Counted from the first letter of the stretch, positions 56,073 through 64,000 are shown. The stretch is DNA of 64,000 nt from Cyanobacteriota bacterium (GCA_026389335.1 JAPLIB010000099.1:62001-126000), one strand, 5' to 3'. Numbers and translations: made by a program. Notes: generated by a model from the letters alone, not told the origin.

Positions 56073-56239
56073 CCCATCCCCCTGAGCCAACCCTGTCGGA
56101 TCACTTCCCTGAGTGCAATCTTGATGCCGCCCCGCTGGGCCTCCTTTGGGACAGCTTTTTTGTGCAGAGGCTCCGGGTGAGCAGCGATTTCCTTGAGGAG
56201 CGCGGCTCTCAGGAGCAAGCCGAGCGAGAAACAATCTGA
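56069..56239 (+). CDS. 56-aa unknown with an antitoxin-like tail
   Basis: MTHPPEPTLSDHFPECNLDAAPLGLLWDSFFVQRLRVSSDFLE then ERGSQEQAERETI. The tail SSDFLEERGSQEQAERETI resembles the C-terminus of AbrB/VapB-type antitoxins (SDDFMAERxQPxQERExL), the part that blocks a toxin; the DNA-binding half is missing. ATG 56069 overlaps the preceding stop. Could be a domain cut free and recruited as part of the module, or a remnant. Confidence 0.4.
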   Translation: MTHPPEPTLSDHFPECNLDAAPLGLLWDSFFVQRLRVSSDFLEERGSQEQAERETI

Positions 56240-56245
56240 GGTTTA

Positions 56246-56292
56246 ATGCAGTGACTGCATAAGCCTGGGGTTTACTAGGCCTTGCCGGCCTA
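56246..56292. promoter_or_regulatory. Two inverted repeats before hsdR
   Basis: ATGCAGTGACTGCAT (56246-56260) is a perfect palindrome around a central G. TAGGCC-ttgcc-GGCCTA (56276-56292) is a second one. They lie in the 95-bp gap before hsdR: candidate operator and terminator, or both operator half-sites. Confidence 0.5.
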
Positions 56293-56334
56293 AGCTGCAC
56301 CTCAAAAGGTGGCCATCGGGCAGCTGCTGAGCCG

Positions 56335-59300
56335 ATGAGCCTCCACCACGAGATCGCCTTCGAGCTGGAGATCTGCGATCACCTCGGTGCCAACGGCTGG
56401 CTCTACGAGGAGGGCAGCGCCGTTGCCTACAGCCGCGAGCTTGCTCTCTACCCGCCCGATCTGATCGCCTGGGTGCAAGAGGCCCATCCCGACGCCTGGG
56501 AGGTGCTGCAGAAGAACCACGGCTCCAAAGCCGAGGGCACCCTGTTGCAGCGGGTGCGGCAGCAGCTTGATCAAGTGGGCACCCTTGATCTGATTCGCCA
56601 CGGGGTGGAGGTGCTCGGCCTGCCCAAGGCCCTCAAACTCGCTGAGTTCAAGCCGGCCTTCGGGCTCAATCCGGCGATCCTGGCCCGCTACAACGCCAAC
56701 CGGCTACGGGTGGTGCGGCAGGTGCGCTATTCGACGCGCAACGAGAACTGCCTCGATCTGGTGCTGTTTCTCAATGGCATCCCGGTGGCCACCAGCGAAC
56801 TCAAGACCGACAACACCCAGTCGATCGCCGATGCGATCTGGCAATACAAGAGCGACCGCAACCCCAGGGCCGCCGGCCAGGCTGCTGAGCCGCTGCTCTC
56901 CTTCCCCAGCGGCGCCCTAGTGCATTTCGCCGTCAGCAACCGCGAGGTGCAGATGACGACCCGGCTGGAAGGTCCACGCACCCAATTCCTGCCCTTCAAC
57001 CAGGGCAGCGATCCCGGTGGGCCCGACTGCGGCGCCGGCAATCCGGTGATGGCCGGCCATCGCACCGCCTATCTCTGGGAGGAGGTGTGGGAGCGCCATA
57101 GCTGGCTGGAGATCCTGGGCCGCTACTGCATCGCCGAGCGCGACAAGAAAAAGCAGATCCGCCGGCTCGTGTTTCCCCGTTACCACCAGCTGGCGGTTAC
57201 CCGGTTGCTGCTCAAGGCCGTGCTCGAGGAAGGCCCCGGCTTCCGCTACCTGATTCAGCACTCGGCCGGCTCCGGCAAGACCGCCTCGATCGGCTGGGGC
57301 TCTCACCTGCTCGCCGATCTCCACGACGAGAACGATCGCAAGGTCTTTGACACGGTGCTGGTGGTGAGCGACCGCAGCGTGATCGACAGCCAGCTGCAGG
57401 AAACCCTGGAGAACTTCGAGCGCCGCAAAGGGGTAGTGGCCTCGATCACCACGGAGAAGGGCATCAAAAGCGATCAGCTGGCCGCCGCCCTCTCGGGCGA
57501 CAAGAAGATCGTGGTCTGCACGATTCAGACCTTCCCGGCCCTGATCAAAAAAATGCAGGAGCTCACCGCCACCAGTGGCAAGCGCTTTGCGGTAATCGCC
57601 GATGAAGCCCACAGCTCCCAGACCGGCCAGGCGGCCGACAAGCTCAAGCAGGTGCTCTCCGCTGCTGAGGCTGCCGATCTGGCCGATGGCGGCGAGCTGG
57701 ACATCGAAACCCTGCTGGCAGCACAGATGGGCGCCCGCACCCGGGAGGCTGGCATCACCTACGTGGCCTTCACCGCCACCCCCAAGACCAAGACGCTGGA
57801 GCTCTTCGGGAGGCGTCCCAACCCCAACGAGTCCGCCGGCCCCGGCAACCTGCCGGCGCCTTTCCACGTGTATTCGATGCGGCAGGCGATCGAGGAGAAG
57901 TTCATCCTCGATGTGCTCCAGAACTACACCTCCTACCAGCTCGCCTTCCAGCTCGTCCAGGACGGCCAGAGCTTCTCCAGTGAGGAGGTGGAACGCAGCG
58001 CTGCCCTCAAGAAGCTGATGGGCTGGGTGAAGCTCCACCCCCACAACATCGCCCAGAAGGTGCAGATCGTGGTGGAGCACTTCCGCCAGTTCGTCTGGCC
58101 GCTGCTCGATGGCAAGGCCAAGGCGATGGTGGTGGTGGGCTCCCGCAAGGAGGCGGTGCGTTGGAAGTTCGCCATCGACAAGTACATCAAGGAGAAGGGC
58201 TACCCACTCGGCACCCTGGTGGCCTTCAGCGGCGAGGTGAACGATGAGGAGAGCGGCCCCGATGGCTTCACCGAACGCAGTCAAAGCCTCAACCCTGGCC
58301 TCAACAGCGACATCCGCGAGGCCTTCAATGGCGCTGATTACCAGATCCTGCTGGTAGCCAACAAGTTCCAGACCGGCTTTGATCAGCCGTTGCTCTGCGG
58401 CATGTATGTGGACCGGCGTCTGGCTGGTATTCAGGCCGTGCAGACCCTCTCGCGCCTGAACCGCTGCCACCCCGGCAAGGACACCACCTACGTCGTCGAT
58501 TTCGCCAATGAACCGGATGACATCCTGGCGGCCTTCAAGACCTACTACGCCACCGCCGAGCTGTCCGAGGCCACCGATCCCAACCTCATCCTTGACCTCA
58601 AAACCAAACTCGATGCCCAGGGCCACTACGACGACTACGAGATCGAGCGGGTGGTGAAGGTGTTGCTCGCCCACATTCACACCGGCAAAGCCAAACAGAG
58701 TCAGTTGATCGGGGCCCTGGAGCCCGTGGCCCAGCGGCTGATGACCCTGCACCAGCAGGCCAGGCTCGCCTATCGCCAGACCGAGGAGATCAACGACCCG
58801 GACGGTTTGAAGCGGGCCAAGGAGGAACTCGATGCCCTGTGGCTGTTCCGCAGTGACCTGGGCACCTACGTGCGCTTTTACACCTTTCTTTCGCAGATCT
58901 TCGATTACGCCAACACTGGCCTGGAGAAGCGGGCGATGTTTTACAAGGCCCTGCTGCCGCTGCTGGAATTCGAGCGCGAGATCAACACGGTGGATCTCTC
59001 CAAGGTGGTGCTCAGCCGCTATCACCTCCGTGATCTGGGCCAGCGTGATCTTCATCTGGGTGAGGGTGAATCCCCGGCCATCCCGGGCCTGGCCCCCGGT
59101 GGCGGTGGCGTGCAGGAGAAGGAGAAGGCCCAGCTGGAGGAGATCATCGCCAAACTCAATGATCTGTTCAGCGGTGAGCTCAGTGACAGCGACAAGGTGA
59201 CCTATGTGCGCGCCGTGATCCGTGGCAAGCTCATGGAGTCACCCACCCTGCGTCAACAGGCGGCGGCTAACAGCAAAGAACAGTTCGCCAATTCACCAGA

Positions 59301-59472
59301 TTTCGGCAGAGAGTTCCTGGAGGCCGTCATGGGCGCCTTTGATGCCCACAAGGTCATGAGCACCCAAACATTGAATTCGACCGTGGTTCAGGATGGCTTC
59401 AAAGTTCTCCTGCTGAACCACACCAACCTCTACGAAGACCTGCGCGATCAGGGCCAGCGGCATGAACCCTGA
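56335..59472 (+). CDS. hsdR: Type I restriction endonuclease subunit HsdR
   Basis: 1045 residues. N-terminal PD-(D/E)xK nuclease: CLDLVLFLNG near 141 and TSELKTDN (Glu155, Lys157). Then a helicase/translocase: Walker A SAGSGKT at 310-316, DEAH at 423-426 (ADEAHSSQTG), motif III AFTATPKTKTL, and motif VI QTLSRLNRCHPGK. It cleaves DNA after translocation when the methylase/specificity complex binds an unmethylated site. All motifs are present. It overlaps the MltR-like gene by 11 bases. With HsdM broken, no active enzyme should form. Confidence 0.92.
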   Translation: MSLHHEIAFELEICDHLGANGWLYEEGSAVAYSRELALYPPDLIAWVQEAHPDAWEVLQKNHGSKAEGTLLQRVRQQLDQVGTLDLIRHGVEVLGLPKALKLAEFKPAFGLNPAILARYNANRLRVVRQVRYSTRNENCLDLVLFLNGIPVATSELKTDNTQSIADAIWQYKSDRNPRAAGQAAEPLLSFPSGALVHFAVSNREVQMTTRLEGPRTQFLPFNQGSDPGGPDCGAGNPVMAGHRTAYLWEEVWERHSWLEILGRYCIAERDKKKQIRRLVFPRYHQLAVTRLLLKAVLEEGPGFRYLIQHSAGSGKTASIGWGSHLLADLHDENDRKVFDTVLVVSDRSVIDSQLQETLENFERRKGVVASITTEKGIKSDQLAAALSGDKKIVVCTIQTFPALIKKMQELTATSGKRFAVIADEAHSSQTGQAADKLKQVLSAAEAADLADGGELDIETLLAAQMGARTREAGITYVAFTATPKTKTLELFGRRPNPNESAGPGNLPAPFHVYSMRQAIEEKFILDVLQNYTSYQLAFQLVQDGQSFSSEEVERSAALKKLMGWVKLHPHNIAQKVQIVVEHFRQFVWPLLDGKAKAMVVVGSRKEAVRWKFAIDKYIKEKGYPLGTLVAFSGEVNDEESGPDGFTERSQSLNPGLNSDIREAFNGADYQILLVANKFQTGFDQPLLCGMYVDRRLAGIQAVQTLSRLNRCHPGKDTTYVVDFANEPDDILAAFKTYYATAELSEATDPNLILDLKTKLDAQGHYDDYEIERVVKVLLAHIHTGKAKQSQLIGALEPVAQRLMTLHQQARLAYRQTEEINDPDGLKRAKEELDALWLFRSDLGTYVRFYTFLSQIFDYANTGLEKRAMFYKALLPLLEFEREINTVDLSKVVLSRYHLRDLGQRDLHLGEGESPAIPGLAPGGGGVQEKEKAQLEEIIAKLNDLFSGELSDSDKVTYVRAVIRGKLMESPTLRQQAAANSKEQFANSPDFGREFLEAVMGAFDAHKVMSTQTLNSTVVQDGFKVLLLNHTNLYEDLRDQGQRHEP

Positions 59473-60013
59473 TCCGCTGACGCTGGCGGCCGCCGAGCAG
59501 GCCCGCAATGTGGCACTGCAGATGATGGCCGAGCGCGGCCTGGGGCTGGTGCTGGTGGGTGCCGCCCGGCTGGACCTGGCCCTGGAGCATCTGCTCAAGG
59601 CCGTGATGGCCCCGAGCCCTGAACCTGACGACAAGCTGTTCACTCCCGATCGTTCCCTCGGGAGCTACGGCGCCAAGATCAGCCTCGCGGCACGGCTCGG
59701 CCTGATCGACAGCTCTATCGAAGCTGCACTGAATGCCATCCGCACCGTGCGAAACGACTTCGCTCACAATGCCAGCGAGCCATCCCTGGGGGACCCGCGT
59801 CTGCAGAAGCGACTCCAGCGGGTCTATCCCGAGGCTGATTCTTCCCCTCTTTGGGTGGCCCTTGCTCCGCTGCTGGAGCAGCAGCCAGGACTCTCCTCCC
59901 ATGAGCAGGCTTTCATCCTGCTGGTGACGATCCTGGTGGCCTCGCTCGAAGCCTGTAGGCTGCTGCAGACTTCCTTCATGCCACGTGCAACTGCACGGTT
60001 TAGCTCCCATTAA
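59462..60013 (+). CDS. MltR-like protein
   Basis: 183 residues. GLVLVGAARLDLALEHLLKAVMAP, LFTPDRSLGSYGAKISLAARLGLID and LNAIRTVRNDFAHNASEPSL match the MltR (mannitol operon repressor) superfamily, a small helical fold often found beside defence genes. No DNA-binding motif is visible. Overlapping hsdR by 11 bases and read in the same direction, it is probably co-expressed with the nuclease. Role unknown; an R-M accessory or regulator is plausible. Confidence 0.7.
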   Translation: MNPDPLTLAAAEQARNVALQMMAERGLGLVLVGAARLDLALEHLLKAVMAPSPEPDDKLFTPDRSLGSYGAKISLAARLGLIDSSIEAALNAIRTVRNDFAHNASEPSLGDPRLQKRLQRVYPEADSSPLWVALAPLLEQQPGLSSHEQAFILLVTILVASLEACRLLQTSFMPRATARFSSH

Positions 60014-60175
60014 GCGGATCAGGCCTTCTCCTTATGGTCACTCGTCAGTCTTCTTTCCGAAGGACAGCAGGGGAAGTCTTGCTTAATCAGAAGCTCTGCT
60101 CTGCGTGATACCAAATTGAGTCCATTCTCAGCCGCATGGCTGAGAGCGCTGGTGTCAACTTACGCCAAGAGCTAA

Positions 60176-60412
60176 CCCTTTGAGCGAACCCGCACCACCG
60201 CTACCACTCGTTACCGTGGAATCCAGCTTGGTGGCGTGCGCCTCCCCACGATCACCCGCAACGATGAGGCGAAATTAAAAGCTCAGCAGGAAGCTGAGAG
60301 ACTGAGGCCTGTGCTCACGGCAATGTATACGGATGGCGCAAGTCACCGTCACCTTGCGGGCTGGATTGCCGTCAATCGCTACACCCCCCCCCTCGTCGCG
60401 AGCAATGTCTAG
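60176..60412 (+). pseudogene. Serine recombinase C-terminal remnant
   Basis: FERTRTTATTRYRGIQLGGVRLP, then a stretch AERLRPVLTAMYTDGASHRHLAGWI. The segment RGIxLGxxRL, a spacer, and RPVLxxMxxxGASxRxLAxxI is the pattern of resolvase/invertase C-terminal DNA-binding parts. Upstream in another frame, RQELTL could be the lead-in (ERELIxERTR), implying a frameshift at about 60178. No catalytic domain is nearby. It overlaps the integrase remnant on the other strand in its last 130 bases, so the reading is less certain there. Confidence 0.45.
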
Positions 60413-60818
60413 CATGGGACGCAGCAGGTTGAAGGCCCGCCGCCGCCGAACCGTCCCTGGCTTCACCTGTTCGAGCCGCTCGTCGCGGTAGGCCGCCAGG
60501 TGAACGCTGGTGAGCTGCTCGCACGGCACCGCAGCAATCCAATGCCGATGGATGTGGTTAAGCCTGTGGGTCTCGTTGGGGCCGGAACGGTGCTTGGGGA
60601 GCTCCTGCTCCTGGTATCGGCGCAACACCGCCCCGAAGGTGGTCGGGGCCTCAGCAAGGCCGGCTGGCGCCGGGCCCCTGGCTATAAAGCGCAACGGCGC
60701 CTCGTCTGTGGGCCCAGACCTCAGCCTCAGCGCGACTGCTGAAGGCGCGGCTGCGGCGGACGCCGGCGCGGCGGATCTGAACCTGCCAACGCCTAGTAAT
60801 CTCGCAGATGGAAGCCAT
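60275..60818 (-). pseudogene. Tyrosine integrase remnant, frameshifted and truncated
   Basis: From ATG 60818: MASICEITRRWQVQIRRAGV, RRSRAFSSRAEAEVWAH, the arm-binding domain (TRRWQVQIRR...SRAEAEVWA like GKWRAQVRR...TKAEAQAWA). That frame stops at 60651. In the next frame, about 60660 to 60340: TFGAVLRRYQEQELPKHRSG, HWIAAVPCEQLTSVHLAAYRDERL, TVRRRRAFNLLRPMLDIARDE, the SAM-like core-binding domain. The catalytic domain (R...HxxR...Y) is missing; reading stops at 60275. Near the tRNA it has the normal position for a tRNA-Val integrase. Confidence 0.8.
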
Positions 60819-60825
60819 CGCGGTT

Positions 60826-60835
60826 TGTGATCACA
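60826..60835. promoter_or_regulatory. TGTGATCACA palindrome upstream of the integrase
   Basis: Perfect palindrome, 7 bases from the integrase ATG (minus strand), 40 bases from the tRNA end. Same site and spacing as at 48024. Candidate operator for integrase autoregulation or an arm-type site. Confidence 0.5.
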
Positions 60836-60874
60836 GAGGAGAGCGAGACCGCTGCGAATCCGAGAAATATGTAA

Positions 60875-60947
<73 letters not shown>

Positions 60948-61054
60948 ATAGACAACCATCAGGACTGCTCCTGTGGCGTTGATGGCAGCATAGATCACGG
61001 TTGGTGGAGCTCCGTTCCCCGGCCGTTCGCCCTCTGGGGCGCTGATCCTGCAGC

Positions 61055-62512
61055 ATGGAAGGCCCCATGCCGCCGCCGGTGTCCGAGTCAGCCGCCAATC
61101 CTCCCGCCGACACCGACGTGCTGATCATCGGTGGCGGCGTCTGCGGCACCGCCCTGCTGTTCGAGCTGGCCCGCTACACGGACCTCTCCCACCTCACCCT
61201 GGTGGAGCGCTACGACCAGCTGGCCCAGGTCAACTCCCGGGCCACCAACAACAGTCAGACGATCCACTGCGGCGATATCGAGACCAACTACAGCCTCAAG
61301 AAGGCGCGCTCGGTGAAGCGCACGGCCGAGATGATCGGCCGCTACGCCGAGCTGCTGGACCCCGAAGAGGCCAGCCGCTGTGTGTTCCGCACCCCCAAGC
61401 TGGTCCTGGCGGTGGGGGAGCGGGAATGTGCTTTCCTGCGCCAGCGCTTCGCCGCCTTCTCCCCCTATTTTCCGGCCATGGAGCTGCTGGAGAAAGAGCA
61501 GGTGGCTGAGTGGGAGCCGGCCGTGGCCCTGGTCGATGGGGCCCTGCGCCCTGAGGAGATCGTGGCGATCGGCATCCGCAACTCCCCCACGGCGGTGGAT
61601 TACGAGGCCCTGACCGAGTCGTTCGTGGGGCAGGCCCGACTGGCGGTGGCCGGCAGCGGGCGCCAGCTGGATCTGCAGCTGGGTACCAGGGCCGAGCGCC
61701 TGGTGCCGGAAGCGGAGGCCATTCGGGTGGAGCTGAGGGGACCCGAGGGCCCTTACACCCTGCGGGCGCGCCATGTGGTCGTCAACGCCGGCGCCCACAG
61801 CCTGCTGATGGCCCAGCAGCTGGGCTTCGGCCTGCCGTACTCCTGCCTGCCGGTGGCGGGCAGTTTCTACTTCACCCCCGATCTGCTGCGCGGCAAGGTT
61901 TATACCGTGCAGAACGACAAGCTGCCCTTCGCCGCCATCCACGGCGATCCGGATGTGCGGGCTCCGGGCAAGACCCGCTTCGGCCCCACGGCCCTGCTGC
62001 TGCCGATGCTGGAGCGCTACCGGCCGGCGTCGTTCTGGCAGTTCCTGCGGGTGCTGCGGCTCGACTGGTCCGTGCTGGCCGTGTTCTGGCAGCTGTTCGG
62101 GGTGGCTGACATCCGCCGCTACATCCTTCGCAATCTGTTGTTCGAGCTGCCCTGGCTGGGGCGCCGCCTGTTCCTGGCCGATGCCCGCAAGATCGTGCCC
62201 GGCATGCAGCTGCAGGATCTGCGCTTCGCCAAGGGCTACGGCGGCGTGCGGCCCCAGCTGATCGACAAGCCCAACCGCCGCCTGATGTTCGGCGAGGTGA
62301 GCATCCCGGCGATCCCGAGGCTGATTTTTAATGTCACCCCCTCCCCCGGCGGCACCTGTTGCCTGGGCAATGCTGAGCGGGATCTGGAGGTCATTGCCGC
62401 CCAGCTGGGTTGCCAGGTCGATCGCCAACGTCTGGCCCGGGAGCTGCATGGGGTGGTGGAGCCCCAGAGCCCCTGCCTGGGAGCTGCTGACCGCATCAGC
62501 GACGCGGCTTAG
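61055..62512 (+). CDS. mqo: Malate:quinone oxidoreductase-like flavoprotein
   Basis: 485 residues. FAD-binding VLIIGGGVCGTALLFELARY and the Mqo hallmarks NNSQTIHCGDIETNYS, ARHVVVNAGAHSLLMAQQLGFG, LPVAGSFYFTPD, and a C-terminal TPSPGGTCCLGNAERDLE. Oxidises malate to oxaloacetate with quinone as acceptor at the membrane face. Several cyanobacteria carry this group, which may use another 2-hydroxyacid, so substrate is by similarity. ATG 61055 gives a 20-residue lead before the FAD loop. It lies 107 bases from the tRNA-Val gene. Confidence 0.85.
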   Translation: MEGPMPPPVSESAANPPADTDVLIIGGGVCGTALLFELARYTDLSHLTLVERYDQLAQVNSRATNNSQTIHCGDIETNYSLKKARSVKRTAEMIGRYAELLDPEEASRCVFRTPKLVLAVGERECAFLRQRFAAFSPYFPAMELLEKEQVAEWEPAVALVDGALRPEEIVAIGIRNSPTAVDYEALTESFVGQARLAVAGSGRQLDLQLGTRAERLVPEAEAIRVELRGPEGPYTLRARHVVVNAGAHSLLMAQQLGFGLPYSCLPVAGSFYFTPDLLRGKVYTVQNDKLPFAAIHGDPDVRAPGKTRFGPTALLLPMLERYRPASFWQFLRVLRLDWSVLAVFWQLFGVADIRRYILRNLLFELPWLGRRLFLADARKIVPGMQLQDLRFAKGYGGVRPQLIDKPNRRLMFGEVSIPAIPRLIFNVTPSPGGTCCLGNAERDLEVIAAQLGCQVDRQRLARELHGVVEPQSPCLGAADRISDAA

Positions 62513-62694
62513 CGCTGGTTCCGAGGCCCGGTGCCCCTGCCAGGCGTCATCACCGGTTTTGAGAAGGTCCAGTGCTGAACAACGGCGTGATGATTGAAGC
62601 GCCGATCATCGGGTGCGATCACCGTTTCGCCACGCGCATTGCTTACGCCGATCTCCTGCCAAGGGTCAAGATGGGGGGATCGTCCCTGCCCCAC
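62509..62694 (-). CDS. Small 61-aa protein between mqo and coaBC
   Basis: From GTG 62694: DPWQEIGVSNARGETVIAPDD then RRFNHHAVVQHWTFSKPVMTPGRGTGPRNQR. Balanced composition and few shadow-like repeats suggest a real gene. The only TM or domain clue is none; NHHAVVxHWTFSKPVMTPGRGTGP looks like a conserved core, though I cannot name the family. It overlaps the mqo stop by 4 bases tail to tail and is divergent from the coaBC-like gene with 14 bases between starts. Confidence 0.45.
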   Translation of the reverse strand: MGQGRSPHLDPWQEIGVSNARGETVIAPDDRRFNHHAVVQHWTFSKPVMTPGRGTGPRNQR

Positions 62695-62708
62695 GCCGGC
62701 CCCCTGCC

Positions 62709-63968
62709 GTGACCACCGGCTACCACGACTGGGATTTCAGTTCGCCCCGCTCCGCTGCGATCGGCGACCATGCCGTGCCCCTGGTCTCCCGCCATCTAGA
62801 GGGTCGTCGCATCGCCCTGGTCGTCACCGGCGGCATCGCTGCCCTGCGCACGCCCGACCTGGCCCGGGCCCTGCGGCGGCGAGGGGCCGAGGTCACGGCG
62901 ATCTGCAGCACCGAGGCGTTGCACTACGTGGGCAGGCAGGCCCTGGAATGGGCCACCTGCCGGCCCCTGATCACCCGCTTGAGCTGGCGGGCCGAGCATC
63001 TCAGCGACATCGAACCCTTCGATGCCTGGCTGGTGGCCCCGGCCACGGCCAACACGATCGCCAAGCTGGCCAGCGGCATCGCCGATACGCCGGTGACAGC
63101 CGCCCTGGCCTCGGCCCTGGGCCGGCTGGAGCAGGGCCGCACCCGTCTGCTGCTCGCGCCGACGATGCACGGCTCGCTGCACACCTCGATCCTGGAGCGC
63201 CAGGCCCGCTCCCTGGCCGAGCTGGGGGTGACCTGGCTGGCCCCGCGCGATGCCTATGGCAAGCACAACCTGCCGGACGCCGAGGTGCTGGTGGCGGCCG
63301 TCTGCCGGGCGGTCAGCACCAGCCCCCTGCGGGGACGGCGGATCCTGGTGACCGGCGGGCCGACGCCGGTGCCGATCGATGGGGTGCGCCGCATCGTCAA
63401 TCGCTTCAGCGGCCGTCTGGCAACGGCGATCAGCGAGGAGCTGCTGCTGCGCGGTGCCGATCCCCAGCTGCTGCTGGGCCAGGGGTCGGCGCCGCCTCCG
63501 GCCTGGATTCCCCATCAGCTGGTTGACAGTTTCGATGCGTACCGAAGCCGGGTGCTGGAGGCGCTGGCGGCAGGGCCCGATGCCGGTGTCTTCTCGGCGG
63601 CGGTCGCCGATTACCGGCCCATCCAGGTCCATCCGGGCAAGCTGGCCAGCGGTCAGCCCGGCCTGGCCCTGGAGCTGGAGCCCACCGAGAAGGTCATCGA
63701 TCAGGTGCGCGCCGCCGCTCCGCAACTGCCGATGGTGACCTTCAAGGTGCTCGAGGGTGTCAGTGACGCCGAGCTGCTGGCTGTGGCCCGATCCCGGCTC
63801 GATCGCTCGCAGCTGGTGGTGGCGAACCGGGCCGAGGAGGTATCTGGCGAGGAGCAGAGCGCCTGGTTGGTCAGTGCCACCGATGAGAGCCGCCATGTGG
63901 GCAAGCCCGCCATCGCCGCCGCCATCGCCGACTGGCTCGAGAGGCTGTGGCAGGCGCCGGTGCCCTGA
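62709..63968 (+). CDS. coaBC: CoaBC-like phosphopantothenoylcysteine decarboxylase/synthase
   Basis: 419 residues. N-terminal flavoprotein domain (IALVVTGGIAALRTPDLARALRRRGAEVTAI; WLVAPATANTIAKLASGIADT). The usual CoaC PxMNxxMW is replaced by APTMHGSLH, which could alter the decarboxylase site. C-terminal CoaB domain: VTGGPTPVPIDGVRRIVNRFSGRLA with the loop that binds CTP, AVADYRP and a Lys-containing TEKVIDQVR. CoaBC makes 4'-phosphopantetheine for CoA. GTG 62709 is the likely start. The frame ends at 63968; the variant CoaC motif is the main oddity. Confidence 0.82.
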   Translation: MTTGYHDWDFSSPRSAAIGDHAVPLVSRHLEGRRIALVVTGGIAALRTPDLARALRRRGAEVTAICSTEALHYVGRQALEWATCRPLITRLSWRAEHLSDIEPFDAWLVAPATANTIAKLASGIADTPVTAALASALGRLEQGRTRLLLAPTMHGSLHTSILERQARSLAELGVTWLAPRDAYGKHNLPDAEVLVAAVCRAVSTSPLRGRRILVTGGPTPVPIDGVRRIVNRFSGRLATAISEELLLRGADPQLLLGQGSAPPPAWIPHQLVDSFDAYRSRVLEALAAGPDAGVFSAAVADYRPIQVHPGKLASGQPGLALELEPTEKVIDQVRAAAPQLPMVTFKVLEGVSDAELLAVARSRLDRSQLVVANRAEEVSGEEQSAWLVSATDESRHVGKPAIAAAIADWLERLWQAPVP

Positions 63969-64000
63969 TCAGCCGATGTCGTCACATTGGTGGATCCGGG

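Noticed and set aside
56917-59055. Minus-strand 712-codon frame inside hsdR
   Set aside because: Shadow of hsdR; hydrophobic, repetitive composition with no domains, and hsdR has all its motifs.

Overview
The window is a high-GC bacterial chromosome segment that reads as a picocyanobacterium of the Synechococcus/Cyanobium group. The evidence is a thylakoid-type PspA/Vipp1 protein, NdhB, a cyanobacterial-type second GroEL, a cyAbrB-like regulator, a UbiA-family enzyme of the plastoquinone pathway, a DUF151 nuclease, a TIGR00303-type CobT, and scattered copies of the palindrome GCGATCGC (HIP1, for example at 2831, 3393, 4660 and 10125). The assignment is an inference from gene content.

Positions 1-48,000 are mostly conserved core genes in short, tightly packed operons. 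In order: end of pyrF; an outer-membrane barrel protein; a Coq4-like protein; a NahK-like sugar kinase; a DOMON-like protein; a DUF721/DciA protein with a zinc ribbon; vipp1; a thioredoxin-aminotransferase-birA run; an M23 peptidase; an RTX protein of visibly lower GC closed by an 18-bp-stem hairpin; a DevA-like ATPase and ndhB; topA followed by a lipoprotein, a DUF2232 protein and a CobT-like enzyme; a lone solute-binding lipoprotein; an Fe-S aldo/keto reductase; ribE; and a cyAbrB gene. The respiratory block follows: ctaC-ctaD-ctaE on the minus strand faces ctaA-ctaB on the plus strand, followed by an ABC exporter pair. Then come nanE, groEL2, fabG, a potassium channel, a GT9-like protein, ispD, an MscS channel, an S66 carboxypeptidase, ubiA and ppx.

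Positions 48,070-60,919 form a genomic island inserted in the 3' end of a tRNA-Val(CAC) gene. The intact tRNA lies at 60,876-60,947, and a 45-bp copy of its 3' end lies at 48,070-48,114. A frameshifted tyrosine integrase sits 57 bp from the tRNA, in the usual position. The cargo is a type I restriction-modification locus. Its hsdM carries frameshifts and a nonsense codon and its RhuM gene has an internal deletion, but hsdS and hsdR are intact. A zeta-like kinase, a ParD-like antitoxin and a small unknown gene lie between hsdM and hsdS. A complete VapBC pair separates the end of hsdS from a truncated GIY-YIG gene and is bracketed by a 113-bp direct repeat. Further toxin-antitoxin remnants and one ribbon-helix-helix/two-TM-protein module follow. 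A MltR-like gene overlaps the end of hsdR. Beyond the left attachment copy, a short reading frame has the same TGTGATCACA-7 nt-ATG start as the integrase, which suggests that a second element once sat there.

Positions 60,948-64,000 return to core genes: a malate:quinone oxidoreductase-like flavoprotein, a small opposite-strand gene, and an atypical CoaBC-like flavoprotein. Throughout the window, 15-18-bp tandem repeats recur inside genes and at gene ends (12,140; 32,893; 43,845; 46,053; 47,717), as does a 13-G tract at 46,009.
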